Origin: Colletotrichum lupini
Taxonomy: Eukaryota > Ascomycota > Sordariomycetes > Glomerellales > Glomerellaceae
Length of the DNA: 64,000 nucleotides
Assembly (NCBI RefSeq): GCF_023278565.1
Contig: NC_064680.1
Span: 2,852,001 to 2,916,000 of the forward strand
Direction: 5' to 3'
The notes beneath the pieces were generated by a model that was not told the origin of the DNA, made no database searches, and saw nothing but the letters and a program-made list of their open reading frames with translations. Shown one piece after another: positions 34,559 through 47,700 of the stretch (position 1 is the stretch's first letter; each line of letters opens with the position of its first letter). The translations under genes were made by a program, and so were the position numbers.

Positions 34559-35182
34559 AGTCCCCTGCCTGCCTGATTCAAAATGACAAGCTATTGAATA
34601 GGTCGGTATTCGCCACCGCCGGAAAAGAACGAAATCACAATCTTGTCAAGTGAATGAATGGGGGGTCAAAGACCATCAAATCCATTTGCCCAATATTGAT
34701 GATCAATGACTTTGAAGGGCTTGTTAGATGGCTTACATGATGCTGCCAAAAGCGACAACTACAACCAAAAGTTGGCATGTCGTTGCACGGACCCCACTTG
34801 CTTCCGTCAGCACCCCGGTATGCCGATCATGACGGGCCCGGCCCCCGGTCTGCTATCGCCATCTGATGATTCAAACACTCACAAAACCTGCCAGACGAAT
34901 ACCAAGCACATGAATGGGGCACTTCATTCAAATGACTATAGAGATATCGCTACATAGCCCTTGTTATACCCTTACAACGCCTTGCCATGCAAACAAATTC
35001 GTTCGCGAGTGCGACCTTCGCGCGAGTTCTCGTTACCTCTAGCCCGACCTTTCAAGGCTGACACCGCCCATCAGAGCTCGCGCTATTCGCTTCATTCCCA
35101 TGTGTTCCAACTAAGCAACGCTTTTCCCCATGTTTCATTGTACAAGACAAGATTCGAACACTCATACATAAGCCGATATCCT
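34559..35182. other. Intergenic, no gene seen
   Basis: These 624 bp hold the promoter of the phosphoesterase-domain gene and the 3' flank of cac2. No coding signal is seen. Confidence 0.5.
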
Positions 35183-37594
35183 CTACGGCTTCTGTTCCAC
35201 CAGGGTAGGCGCAATTCGTCTCTTCTTGGGCTCGCTGCCCTCTTCCTTCTCTCCCTCACTTGCCTCACGTTTGGTTCCGCTTGCTGCTGTACCGGCAGTC
35301 GATGCAGCCGGGGTCGGGTTTGTGGCAGCGTTGGTCCTCGGCGTCTCTGGCGGCGTGGTGATGGGGACGCCTGTGACCTTGGTGGAGTTGGCGACAGCAA
35401 TGCCAGGCACGCTGCCCACAATCAATGATGGGTTCGTCACCACATTCGATGACTGAGTCGCCACGGATGAAGTAGAGTTCGATCGAGCGGGCGACTGAGG
35501 TCGCTGGCTGACAAACCCAGCGGGTGGCGGCGACGGAGCGGTAAAAGAGCTCGCCGAGTTTCGGTGATGGTGACCCGAGCCATTTGGAAATGGAGACGGA
35601 GGGGCGAATGCTGAGCTTGGAGCAGGGACCGGAGTCGTTTGATTCGACGATGTCGCTCCTGTACTTCCAGCAGTTGGATTCTTGGCAGTAGGCAGGTCTC
35701 CTTGATAGATCTGGCCCAGCTCACCAGGTGAGAAAGACAAGGTCGAACAGAATCCGTCAGAGGATGAAACCAAAAGAGTGAGACCATCGCTTGACCTTTT
35801 GCGTATCGTTAGCCTTGTTGTGTCAACTTAGGGTGCAGCAAAGAATACTTACCAAGCTAGATCAGTGAATGTCGCACAGTGAAGATTGCTGACTATGCAG
35901 ATAGGTGTCTGCTGCTGAGAATCATAAAGAAGGACGGCGTCTTGAGTCGCCACAGCGTATATCATTCTGTAAGGCAGGGCAAAGGCCGCCTTGGGGCCAG
36001 GCGTAGAAGCGCTAGGTTCGGCCTTGCTCGGTGTAGAACCGGACTCTGGGACCGAGGTTGGCGGTGGAGGCGGGTCCATGACCGAAGTAGAAGTCACCGG
36101 CTTCGAGACCGGTTCAGGCAGTGCCGGGATGGGATCTTCAGAGGATGACGTATCGATGGTGATATGCTTGGTGACAGGAGGCGATGTTCGCAACGAGTAA
36201 AAGATGGGTGAGCACTTGACCACAACAGAAGGCTTCTTGTGACCAGGCAAGTGCGCAATTGGCGCCTTATTGATGCCACCTCTCGTGTAAATGTAGACGG
36301 TATTGGTGACCTCAAATGTGGGCTTCGCATTTCCTTCTGAGCTGTGTTGAGTTTGGTACTGGCCAGCTGGAGTAAGCAGAAGACTGCCATCTGGAGTGAA
36401 GGTCAAGCGTCGGAAAAAGGACGAGAGCGTCTCGTTAGCATAGAGTGTCGAGTTCTTCATACCAAGGCCACCGGATGGGTGAGGCTTTGGCGATGGCTCC
36501 ATGGACATTACAGCCGGGAGCGGCATTGACGGAGCCGGAGAAGGCGATCGTCTAGACGAAAATGACGATCTCCTGCTATGGCTAATCACACTGGGCGGGT
36601 TCATCGGTAATGCGATTGAGGTGGGAGTTCCGGGGGCGGAGGGCACCGGGGATCCAATGGCCTGTTCGACAGTAAGGTGGGTCCTCATGCCAAAGTCAGG
36701 AGGCGCAGGGCTGCTGGAGGATATGCGGCGTGGCGGCAAGTCACTCTTGTTATGGCTCGCAATCTTAGAGGGCTTGTCGTCGTGGTTGCCGCTCAGTGTA
36801 TGCTGTCCATCCTTTGTTTTCAAGGAATAGATGTGGACGGATCGATCGGAGGACTGGGTTGCGATGTACTCGTTCAAAGGATCCCATGCGACACCTTGAA
36901 CATAATGGCTATGCTCAGCAATCTGGCGCACAAGGGTACCTGTCCTTGTTAGATATGAGTGTGGAATACGCCATCGTCAGCGGGGAAACGTACCAGAGCT
37001 AGCATTGTAGATTCGAGCGATATTGTCCATGCTTCCAATGATGAAGTAGGAGCTATCAGGAGACCAGGCAAGGTCGTAAATCTCGGATCCGCTAGATCGA
37101 CACATGTGCTTGGTTCTCCACGTCTCCTTATCCTCGAGGCCCTCGTTGCCAAAGGCAGGGCCGCTGTGTTCGGACATGACCCATATGATGACATTGCCGT
37201 CGTCGCCGGCGGAAGCGAGTATCTCACCTGCGCAAGGAGGAAGAAAAATCAGCGAAATGCAGGATACAGCGTCCGGAGTTGGCTTCTTACCTTTGGGTGC
37301 CCATCGAACGACATTGACTGCCTGTGTATGCTTGCTCAAGGTTGACAAGTAGTCGACCTTTCGATCTTCTCCATCGCTGTCTACCTTCCAGAGCTGGTGT
37401 CTGTGTTAGCATCGCAGCGCAGGGTCACGCGTGGGACCAGATGGCATGCTCGCCAGTTCAGGCTTCTGACGTACTCTCACGTTATTATCTCCTCCAGCCG
37501 TAGCTAGTCGACCCTTGCCGTGAGGCTCGAAATGGGCCGAGTAGACTGGGGCATTCTGGTCATGCCAATTGATGATAAGCGGCGTGCTCTTCAT
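35183..37594 (-). CDS. cac2: Chromatin assembly factor 1 subunit B (Cac2/p60)
   Basis: Five minus-strand exons, 37594-37475, 37393-37291, 37227-36994, 36939-35853 and 35795-35183, join in phase for 718 aa. The start MKSTPLIINWHDQNAPVYSA is the typical p60 N-terminus. WD40 blades follow (HFEPHGKGRLATAGGDNNVR-LWKV; HTQAVNVVRWAPKGEILASA; IYDLAWSPDSSYFIIGSMDN; YVQGVAWDPLNEYIATQSSD; FTDLAWSSDGLTLLVSSSD). A long Ser/Pro-rich insert sits between blades 4 and 5, and the disordered C-terminus ends with a basic KKRR motif. CAF-1 deposits H3-H4 onto newly replicated DNA. The blades and their spacing separate it from the related Hir1. Confidence 0.93.
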
Positions 37595-40500
37595 CGTGAC
37601 TGAGTGTGTATACGGCCGTCTCGAGACATGTGCGGGATCGTGGGAGGTCGTGGACGGGTTGAGTTTGGTGGTGATGGCGCTCGTACGATGGGGAATTTGG
37701 CGGATGGATTACGGGCCGTGCTGAATGTTGTCGAGGAGAGCTTATCGGGGGAGTAAAAATCCGATGGTCGACTCGAGTCGGGAAGCTTCGTGCAGCGTTC
37801 GCGGTGGGATGAGGTTGGATGAGGGGCGGGTAGGCTGAGGAGGTCGAGCTTCTCCTTAGCTCGGCAACAACAGCTCGGGAGATTGGTCGATGGGCAACAG
37901 CTCCTTTGCAGCAGCGTCGATTCGCAGCTGCTTAGCGGCAAACCTCAATAGGCGGGTTGGATTTGGGGGTGGGAGGGGTTGGGTTGACAGGAGCTTTAGT
38001 ACCGCGTGGAACGACACATACGAGGTCCCGTGTTTGAAGCGGTATGGATAAAGAGGGAGGATAAAGAAGAAAATAGCGAAAATGGAAAATCAATTAAACT
38101 TGGCAGGGAATTGTCACGAGGGCGCAAGAATGGATGAAATGTCGTTCCCGAGCAGGGCAGGGTGGAGTTTGGTGTGGTTTGGTTCGGCGTGCAGGAGCTC
38201 AGACGGCTCCAACGCACGCGCTGTTGCAGGGACAAGAAGGAGCTGGGCTTCCCAGGGCACCCATTGATTGTTACCGTACCTTAGGTTCCATGGTGCCAGT
38301 CGCGGGCTTGTCCGCCTGTACGGATACCAGGCTGGTGTTTTCCACCGCAAAACCTCCCCAAAGTTTGACGGTACCTTGGGTGGTGTGGCAGGTTCTCCAG
38401 CCGCTACAGCAACCAGACACACAGAGCCTGTCGCAACTGCAGCGCCCAGCATCGGCATCATTTTAGCTTACCCATCCAAGGCGGGCTCTGCACTTCGAGA
38501 AAATCGGGGAGAGCAGCCGTGAGCAGGGAAACGGCAGGGAAGCTGCTCGCCATAAGGCGCCCAGGCCGTGTGTCTAGCCAATCAGACAGCTCCGTCAGAG
38601 AAAGCCTTTGAGGGAGCAATCCACTGTCTGGCTCATCCAGCCTCGTCTGATTGGCTACAGCCGTTTCCCAAGATGCTTTCGACTGGGTCCTGTCCTTGGA
38701 GTCTGAACTGAACTTGAATCCTTTCTTCTTCTGCTTTCCATTTCTGCTTGGTATTTCAGCGCAAAGGATTGCGTTCCGAGCAAACAGTAGTCGCAAATTG
38801 GGCACAATTAACTCAGGCTGCCACCTCAGCCTTTCAACTTTCAGTACCACCGTGAACTAGCCGTATCTCATCACCAGACCCGTCACTCAGGGCGCAACCT
38901 CAGCTTATCGCATGCGTTTCTGCTCGTTCTGATTGGCTGGAGTCGTATGCACTGCAAGGTGTTGGGATGGGAGGATCGACGCACTCGTGGGCGGGTTTGA
39001 GGCAGTCGGCGCAACACCTCGAAACGAAGGGACTTTTCGCCCAGATTCCAAAGGGGATTCTCTGATTCAAGTTTATTTGGGGGCTCGTTGCCACTTTCCC
39101 CTGGTGATTGTGCCAGTTCCCTCGGGTTTCAACTTTGTTGCTGCCACCACTCACTCTCACTCTTTCAACTGCCTAACCATCTAATCTCTGAATGAGTTCT
39201 GGGTGGAGCAAGTACCCATTGCTCGACAATTGACAATTTTTTTTTTTCAGATGAGAGAGTGAATCTCATCGTACAATGGAAATGCATTACAGTCCCGATC
39301 TTGCCCCTAGGTACCTTGTCATCCTCCATAGCTCCCTACTTGAATATCGGTCTCCCAACATGCCGAGTGAGATATCTGCGCACCATTACTCCCTCCGTAC
39401 ACATAGGGCTGAAGTGCCTCCGCCAATGAATGCACGGCTAATGCCAATTGCTCATTGGGAATTTCCACTTTGTCTCCATCTTTGAACCCATGGAACTCTT
39501 GAGCACATCGCTTGGGCCCTGTTCCAAAAGACCTCCCTTCTAGAAGCACGCGTTATATCAGTCTTAATCACAACTATTGGTACGCTGAGAGGCTGCACTC
39601 GGCATCGCTTTTTTCCAGGGACGCATTTGCTCGATGCCTCCAACTCATCGTGAACTCCTTCCTCTCTTTACCCCCAAATTCAAGAAAGACTACTGGTACT
39701 CTGTAGTCTGCATGGTGCAGCCCCGACGACCCGGTCCACAACATAGGCTACCTACCATACCCGATTTTCAGCCCTGTTTCGTTGGCGTCGGTTGCAACGG
39801 TAAGGAAAACCATCATAGTGAGTGTCGCAGCCAGAAGAGAAGTTTGTCAGATTAGCAATGGCTTGCAAATTTCGGTCGGTTTCAACTATTGAGCATGAGA
39901 AGGGGAACATCCAATGCCCAGTCATCCATCTGAGCACAATCTCAGCACAGTCATACCTAACCGTCGGGAGAGCGTTCGTCCGTTTGAGTCAACCCATGAC
40001 GGAACAACTCGTTTTCTCTCTGCCTCACAATGTAATCACTACAGTGCTACTACCTTAGTCCGTACACCACCATCAAACGCAGGCAGCTACCATTAACTAA
40101 CAGAAAGAGCCAACAAAATTTGCATCATTAACAACCCGCCGCCGCCTGACATCGCCAAGAAAATCTGCAACGGCGTCGGCGGTGAGCAGTAGGTGATGCA
40201 AGCACCGCAGGCTTCAAAGTCGCCGGGCGACATCCAATCGCAGACTTTTAATTAATGAACAGGATGGGAGCGTCCATATCGAAGCGCGGCTGTTACACTG
40301 CGCCGGCATTCGCTCGCATGTAAGGTATGCAGTGGATGTTGGATAGTTTTCTTTGGGATAAGCCACACGTTGCCTTGTTTTCTCTGGCCGACAGGACTCA
40401 CTCGCCCGACGATGTGTGAGGCGTGACACACACCGCAAAGAAATTGGCCCGGTCTGATGTCACACTAAAAGAACATTTCCGTTTCGAAACGTGGAATCGA

Positions 40501-43500
40501 CCCGGTGTCTGATGTTACGCATCTCACGTCTGTCTCGCAGTTTTACGGCCTGTTCCCACCTAGCCCACATGCCGAACGGTGTCGCAGGCGCAACACCATG
40601 AGTCGGATCAGATTGACACCCAGTATTCATATTTGAGGAATAACAGATGAAATGACAATAAGAAGAACTACTTTGGCGACGGCGACGGGCGACGTGTCGT
40701 CGGCTGCCAGATCCAACACAGGCAAAAGCCCCGGTGCGGGGAGGGGATGGCATGGCAGCCTTGGCAAGGCAGCAAAGTCCCCGAGTAGCCGCGTCTTCTT
40801 CCAACGTCACTCCATCATCTTGGGCAAAGGTAGAGTGAGGTACCGAACAGCCAGAAGCCCGGGATTGGAATTAATCGAGATGGGAAGGTCCTGATTGATA
40901 CTTGCTGATAAAGAAGAGCCCACGGGATCGAAAAAAGATGAGAGATTGGCACGTGGCGTCGTATTCTGCGGCACAGTACTTTGTTTCTCATCTCTTTTTC
41001 AGCGACCCTTGATGCAGTCAGCACCTTGCGGTGTCGTATGGAAATCTTGCGGCGAGAGAATAAGGACAAGAAAGAAATGTGATAAGAATGAGGTGCATAT
41101 GTGAGGTAGATAGCAGGGCGGTAACGGAAGCCGAAGCGCAGGTAAGCGAGATGGTGTGTCAGCGGCTGCCTGGACTTTGAGACCTCCTTCTCCTTGACTT
41201 CTAAGGCAGGTTCGAGGGTTAGGTGAGTACGTTCGTCGATAGAATGAGGAAGAACGAAACCCCGAACAACAACCCATGCTTTTCAATTATGCGTCATTGT
41301 TTCTGCGTTCGCAATATACACAGACAAAGGAGGTGGTCTCATATCTCTATCCGCCCAAAGACTCACGGGGAAACTTCCTGCAGCCGCCATGGACCAGACC
41401 AATCTCAGGACTCGGAAGTGACGACAAATCTCTAAACGTCGAGTTGCAAGTCGCAAACACGCTAGCTGGACGAGTGACAGAAGCAGAAGCAGAGGACAGG
41501 AGCAGTCAGCATTTAGCGGACGGCAGGAATGGAAGCGGGAAGCGGGAAAAACGGTTCCCATCACACGACTGCCCCGATGATGGGACTCGAGACTATGAGG
41601 TGGAGAATCCCAATTGGCAATTGGCAACTGGCAAAAACCATTTGGGGCCCGGCGTGGCTGGCTGGCGGCGGGGACCCACATCCCATGATTTGCTAGTCTG
41701 ACCGCCCTTCCCAAAAATCCCCATCATCCATGACCGAAATCCTGCGGCGCAGTCCCGCCCATGCAAATTAGAGCCTCCCAGACTCCCACCACCTGGCACC
41801 CGCGCGCCCCCCTCTCTCCAAACTCTCCTTCCTAATTCAGCATTATGACTAGACTTTGTGAGTTTTTGAGATTACGGATACCAAGTCTCGGATTCAGCTT
41901 TGAGTCTCGACGAGAGGAACCGGCTGGCCGGCAGGCAAGGTAGCAGGCGGGGATGCAGGCGCAGCTTCTTTGTGATTTGAGAATCGAGATCAATGATGGA
42001 TGACGAATCAGACGAGTTTGGCATCGTTCCCGACCGGCTGGGACAAGGCACAAAACGTCGTACGAATAGGTGCGGTATGCGCCATCCATCCTACGTACTC
42101 TGCGCCCAGGCAATTGGAAGAGAAAAGCAGACAATGGTCAACGAATTCGACCCTCTCTCTTTCTCGATTGACGGCAGAATACGGGGTTCGTGCCAGGATA
42201 GCAACCCAGCGAGGCGGAAGCGTATGGGGGTCTTCTAGGCACGCAAAAGGTTGGCTCGCCGTTCGCCGAGGAAGAGAGCAGCTGCAACTTTTTGCGCAGG
42301 CATGCGCATCAGGCCATGTTAGTGCAGGATGACTGCATTGGGGCTAATGCACTAACAAGGAACGTCAACCGCGAGGCTCACCCTCTTCTGTTTAGATTGG
42401 TACGAGTATCCGCCTCTTCTTCCCTTCTGTTTCTCTACCTGTATTGTTGCGCCTTTCGTGCGTGAAATAGGTACTTTGGTCAATCAGTCAGTCTCTCATT
42501 CACCTGCCAGCCCCCGGCAAGGAAGAGCAAGCACAAATTCATGATGTGCTACACTAGGCCACCCACCCCAGGCCGCCGTATCAGCACCCAGGGTCCACGA
42601 GAGGAACTTCTGCCAAGTTGAAACTCCACACCTGAGCCGCCCGCCACCCCTCCCTCTGGCATCGCTTGGATTTTTTTTTTCTCAATTGAATTGATCTGCC
42701 AGACTACCACTGTACCACATTGGCACCATCTGCCTTGTCCCTTGTCTCCCTCCTTCCCGCCGATGAGTCAAACGGCGAAACGGCGTCGTCGGCCAACCAC
42801 CGCGCCCGTAGCCGGCAGGGTGGGGGGGAAAGGCCCTCGACTCTTGACAAGGTGACATGGTTCATGGATTCAAGAGCAGTTACGGTGGCAGGCCGCGGGT
42901 GCCATACATCAATTTTCGTATACTCAAAAGGGCGGGTTTGACATTTGAGAGAGGAGCTAAAGTGTTCCGTCGGCTACGTCTGCCAGCGAACAATAACTTA
43001 GTTGTCGCTCTCTCTGATGCTTTGAGATATGTCATCGTTGCCATCATCGTCGTCGACGTTGGCTGCCTAGGGCCCGGCTAGGCGACAGCGCCATGCCCGC
43101 GTCTGACGCATGTCGGATAATCTGCAAAGACGCGGCAGAGTGATGCAGGTCGAGGTACTGCGCAGTAGGGTTGAGGCAGGTCAGGGATGGGGACGTCACG
43201 ATGCGGATGGCGAGATCAGAGTTGGGTTCCCGAGTGCATCGCAAAGTGGGGGGTTCGAGAAGGGGTGTTGTCGAACTGTCAAGACCGCGAAGCACCATTT
43301 GTGTGGTGAATTGGGGATGTGAAGATGGGGTGTTGGCAAGATCCGTTGGAATCCCAGTGCACGGCGCACCAACCAGCTTGATCCCAGCCAGCCAAAAAGG
43401 CGGCATTGCAGGGGGGATGGGGGATGCGCGCGCACGCCGCACGCCGTCGCCGCCAACTCCCCGGGGTGTGTCATGGTGTGCGGTGTGTCCACCTGAACTG

Positions 43501-44718
43501 AGTCTTGTCTTTCCGGATCCCTAGATCGAAAAAAATGCAAACTGCGAATTGCAAAATGCGGCACGCTATCTTGGTTCAGTGGCCAATGGCATCAGCCGCT
43601 TGCAACCGGGCAGGCAGCATCGGGGGGCGTGCGAGGTTGTCTGGGGGTGAAGCCGTAAGCTTCATGAGAAAATGCCTACCAGGTAATTATCCGTCAGGTT
43701 AGGTGAGAGGTACGGTAAGGTAGGTAGAATGAATTGGATGGGTAAGCAAGACGCGGAACCAGAAGCGGCTCCTCTTTCCTCTCCTCGACCTTGCCAATTG
43801 ATCGAACAATACCTTGCCTACCAGGGCAGTGGTTATTACATGCCTTATTACTCAACAATTGTAGACTTCTCTCCCCCCCTTTCATCATTTTTTCTTCTTA
43901 AATCCTGAGGCTTCCGCTTTTCTGGCGTCCGTTCAATCTTGGCTTCCCCCGTTCCGCCGTTCTTCCCCCTTCCCTTTGGCCCCCCATTTTCCCCCGCCGT
44001 TCTCCGTCCCCCGCGTGTCTCCAATTCCCAAGCTGCCGTACCGCACCGCACCGAAAACCCGTGCATGGTCGAAGAGGCGCGCAGAGACCAGCGACACCGT
44101 CAGCGACGTCAGCGAAACGAAGCTTTGAGACCGCATCACCCCCACCGGCTCCGTATCGGCGCCCACTAAGCCGAACCACGCAATCTTCTTCGTTTCCTCA
44201 GTGTTTCCTTTGCGCAATCGCAATCCATTCTTCCGACGAAGGAAAAGCCCATCCTTCCCCCGGCTTTTCCCACCCAGACAAGTCGCTGAAACCTGTGACT
44301 AGCGCAAACAACCTGCGTTTCTTCGAGCCCCGGCCCGCCATCCGAATTGGAGAAGCCGAAAGCAGAATTGCCCCGACGTCAGCACTTTTTTTTTTGTTTT
44401 AGCGGTGTCGAGTACCTTACTCGAGGTACCCGATTTGGACTTCAAAGGAACTGGAGAGTCCTTGCCGACTTTGAACTGCAGTCTCCAGAAGGCAGCAGCT
44501 TACCAACCAACTTGGGCCTCATTGTGGATCTCCCGACCGGCTCTTCGCGCCGTTTTTTTTCTTAAAGCCGCCACACCAACGAAGGTGCATCGCATCGTAA
44601 GCTCCCGCTTGCAACCCGGTTCATTTTCCCAAACGTCAACTGCGGTCAATTTTCAACCTCGGAATTCGACCAGCGAAGATAAGTCATTCAGACTTTTCGC
44701 CCATCCTTTGGTGCCATC
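37595..44718. other. 7.1-kb gene-poor region
   Basis: No frame here has a recognisable domain, a credible multi-exon structure or coding-type composition over more than about 110 codons. Features seen are pyrimidine tracts (a T run about 39238-39248, another about 42670), a GC-rich inverted repeat near 40140-40185, and a CT-rich leader before the transporter start. It may hold long upstream regulatory sequence, non-coding transcripts or decayed genes. Confidence 0.5.
38114..38461 (-). CDS. Doubtful small hypothetical protein
   Basis: This 115-codon minus-strand frame begins MMPMLGAAVATGSVCLVAVA, a hydrophobic stretch that could be a signal or membrane segment. A Pro/Trp-rich section follows (WKTPAWYPYRR). 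A possible donor (AG|GTACGG) occurs near residue 61. No family is recognised and the opposite strand is also open, so it may be chance. It lies upstream of cac2 on the same strand. Confidence 0.25.
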   Translation of the reverse strand: MMPMLGAAVATGSVCLVAVAAGEPATPPKVPSNFGEVLRWKTPAWYPYRRTSPRLAPWNLRYGNNQWVPWEAQLLLVPATARALEPSELLHAEPNHTKLHPALLGNDISSILAPS

Positions 44719-47700
44719 ATGCAAGATGAATCACTCTTGTTCATAGAGGTCGGAGCTGCTTTGGGCGTAATCGCTCTTACTTCGGTTCCGGCCCTCACAG
44801 GACTCGTCCAACAACTTCGATCCCGCAAACCCAAGGACCACTTCTACGAAGACAAGGACGGAAAAGCCACGGCCGAGTCATCTGCCGCCTTTTCCAACCG
44901 CTGGCCCAAGACCTTCATCTTCTTATTCGCCTTCCTGGGTCTGGCCGTCTCCTTGGCAAACTCCATTTTGGCGACGCTCTCACTTCACACCGGTAACTAT
45001 GACAATTTATTCATTGCAGAATGGCTTTCAACTGGTATTTCGGTAGGCAAACTCTCTCCTCGCGAAACCTCCTTTGGTTGAATGCTGACATGGATCAGAT
45101 TCTTTTAGCCTTCCAAGCCGTGGCCATCGCTGCTTCAAATGACTCCGTCCAGGCCTACAGCCTCGGCTTGTGGCTCTGGCTTTCCGGTTTGATCTTTGCT
45201 GGCATCCAGATCTTGCAGGACACCAAGGTGTTTGATGAGCTTCTGTCCAACAACCCCGTTTCCTTCGGCCTCAAACTTGCGAACCTGGTCCTCACTCTGG
45301 GTCTCATTGTGACGAGCGTCACTCTGCCCAGGAGACCGGATGTCTACTTCGAGAACAGAATTGTCGACCGCCTTAGGACGGTCCCTGCCTACAGCCGCTT
45401 CACCTGGGGCTGGTGCAGCGGAATCATCGACCTGGCTACCAAGAAGAAGGATCTTGATGCGTCTGACCTGCCTAAGCCGGACCACTGGACCCGTTCTGAA
45501 GACTCGGCTGCGTCGTGGAAGTCGTACAACTTCAAGCCCGATTCCAGCCTGTGGTGGTCCATCATTTGGGCCTACCGCGTGCCTCTATTCGTCCAATGGT
45601 CCATTGCTATTTCCAAGGCCTTCTTGAGTCTTGCCCCGTCATGGATCACGCTACAAATCCTTGAGACCCTTCAACGTAGAAAGCCTGGCGAAGACCTCCC
45701 TGCCGATATCTGGATCTTGGTCTTTTGGCTTGGTCTGGTTATTCTGGCTGATGCCTGGGTTGAGGCGACCATGTTCTGGCTGTCTTGGGCCGAGCTCTGC
45801 ATTCCCCTCAGAGGCGCTCTCTCTGCCCTCATCTTTGAGAAGTCGATGCGCAGGAAGAACGTCAAGGCGGCCTCCAAGCAGGAAGCCGAAGAGAAGGAGG
45901 ACGATGCTAAGCCAAAGGATGACAAGAAAAAGAAAGCTGATGAAGAAGAGGCCGAAGACGACAACGTGCTCAAGTCGAAGCAAGCCATCATCAATTTGAT
46001 TGGCGTCGACGCCAAACGCATTTCCGATTTCGCCGCCTTCCAATTCCTCTTCCCATCCAGCGCTGCCAAGCTCCTCGTCGCCATCTGGTTCCTCGTTTAC
46101 TTGCTTGGCTGGGGACCCCTCGGTGCCGGGTTGCTCGCGTGGGCCATCCTTCTTCCCATCAACTTCTCGTACGCCAAGGTGTACTCCAAGGCTCAGGATA
46201 AGCTCATGAAGATTCGTGATCAAAAGCTGGCCGTCGTCAACGAGGCCCTCGTAGGCATGCGCCAAATCAAGTTTTCCGCGCTCGAGCCTCAGTGGGAGAA
46301 GCGCATCCTGGCCATGCGAGAGAAGGAACTCGGTGCCCTGTGGCAGGTTTTCAAGGGTGACACCGTCCTCTTTGGCATGTGGATCACCAGCCCCATTGCC
46401 CTGGCCGCCGTTTCCCTAGCTGTGTATGCATGGCTCAACGGTACCTTGATCCCATCTGTTGCCTTTGTCAGTATCGGTGTTTTCAAGAACCTCGAGGTTA
46501 CTCTCGCCGTCCTTCCCGAGCTCATTACCGATGTCATCGATGCCAATATCTCTGTCAAGAGAATGCAGGACTACCTGAACGGGCCTGAGAAGACCAAGAC
46601 TGTGACCGAGGGATCTGATGTTGCCTTTGAGAACGCCACTATCGCGTGGCCTGTCGACGACGAGACTAAAGACGAGGACAGGTTCATCCTTCGCAACGTC
46701 GATGTCACTTTCCCCGCTGGCGAGCTGTCCGTCATCTCTGGCAAGACCGGTACCGGTAAGAGTCTGATGCTGGCTGCCGTCCTTGGCGAGTCAGATCTCT
46801 TATCCGGCACAATCTACGCGCCGAAGCCACCCTCGATCAAAGAGAGAAACGACGACAAGGCCAACCGTGGCAACTGGATTATCCCGAGCAGCATTTCATT
46901 CGTCGGCCAGATTCCGTGGATCGAGAATGCCACACTCAAGAGCAATATTCTTTTCGGACTCCCCTTCGACGAGGAGAGGTACAACCAAACGATCGAGGCA
47001 TGCGCCCTGAAGAAGGATTTGGAAATGCTTGCAGACGGTGACAGAACCGAGTTGGGAGCCAACGGTATCAACCTGAGTGGCGGTCAGAAGTGGCGCCTCA
47101 CCCTCGCCAGAGCCATCTACTCTCGTGCCGGCATTCTTGTCCTCGACGACATTTTCTCCGCTGTTGATGCTCATGTCGGCCGTCACATCTACGAAAAGTG
47201 TCTCACTGGCGATCTCTGCCAGGGCCGAACCCGAATCCTCGTTACTCACCACGTCGCTCTCTGCGAGCCCCGGACCAAATTCATCGTTGAGCTAGGTGAC
47301 GGCACTGTCCAGCACTCCGGCTTCCTGTCCGAGCTGACTGAGGATGGAACGCTCCAGATGATCAAGAGCCACGAGCAGACTTCCCAGGAGATTGCGGATG
47401 AGGAGGCCACTGCCGTCAATTCCGAAGAGGCCTCTGATGTTGAGATCCCCGAGGTTGCTGAGCTCAATGGAGATGGCGGTATCTTGAAGAAGGTGCCCTC
47501 AAAGGCTGCACGTGCGTTTGTCGAGGACGAGGCTCGCGAAAAGGGCTCCATCAAGAAGCATGTCTACGCTGCGTACTTGAGCCAGAGTGGTGGCTTGCCC
47601 TGGTGGGGCTTCGGCTTCCTTCTTTTTGTCATCTATCAATTCGTCGTCATTGGTGAGTCCCCTTTGCGTTGATTCTTTACATACATGTTGCTAATAACTG

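Noticed and set aside
40137..40190. GC-rich CCGCCGCCG...CGGCGTCGGCGG inverted repeat as an RNA gene or terminator
   Set aside because: It is a short imperfect stem with no flanking gene or promoter-like context, so it could be chance in GC-rich DNA.
40440..40530. Possible tRNA-like GGGTCGATTCC segment on the minus strand
   Set aside because: I could not find a matching acceptor stem, D-arm or anticodon arm at the right distances.
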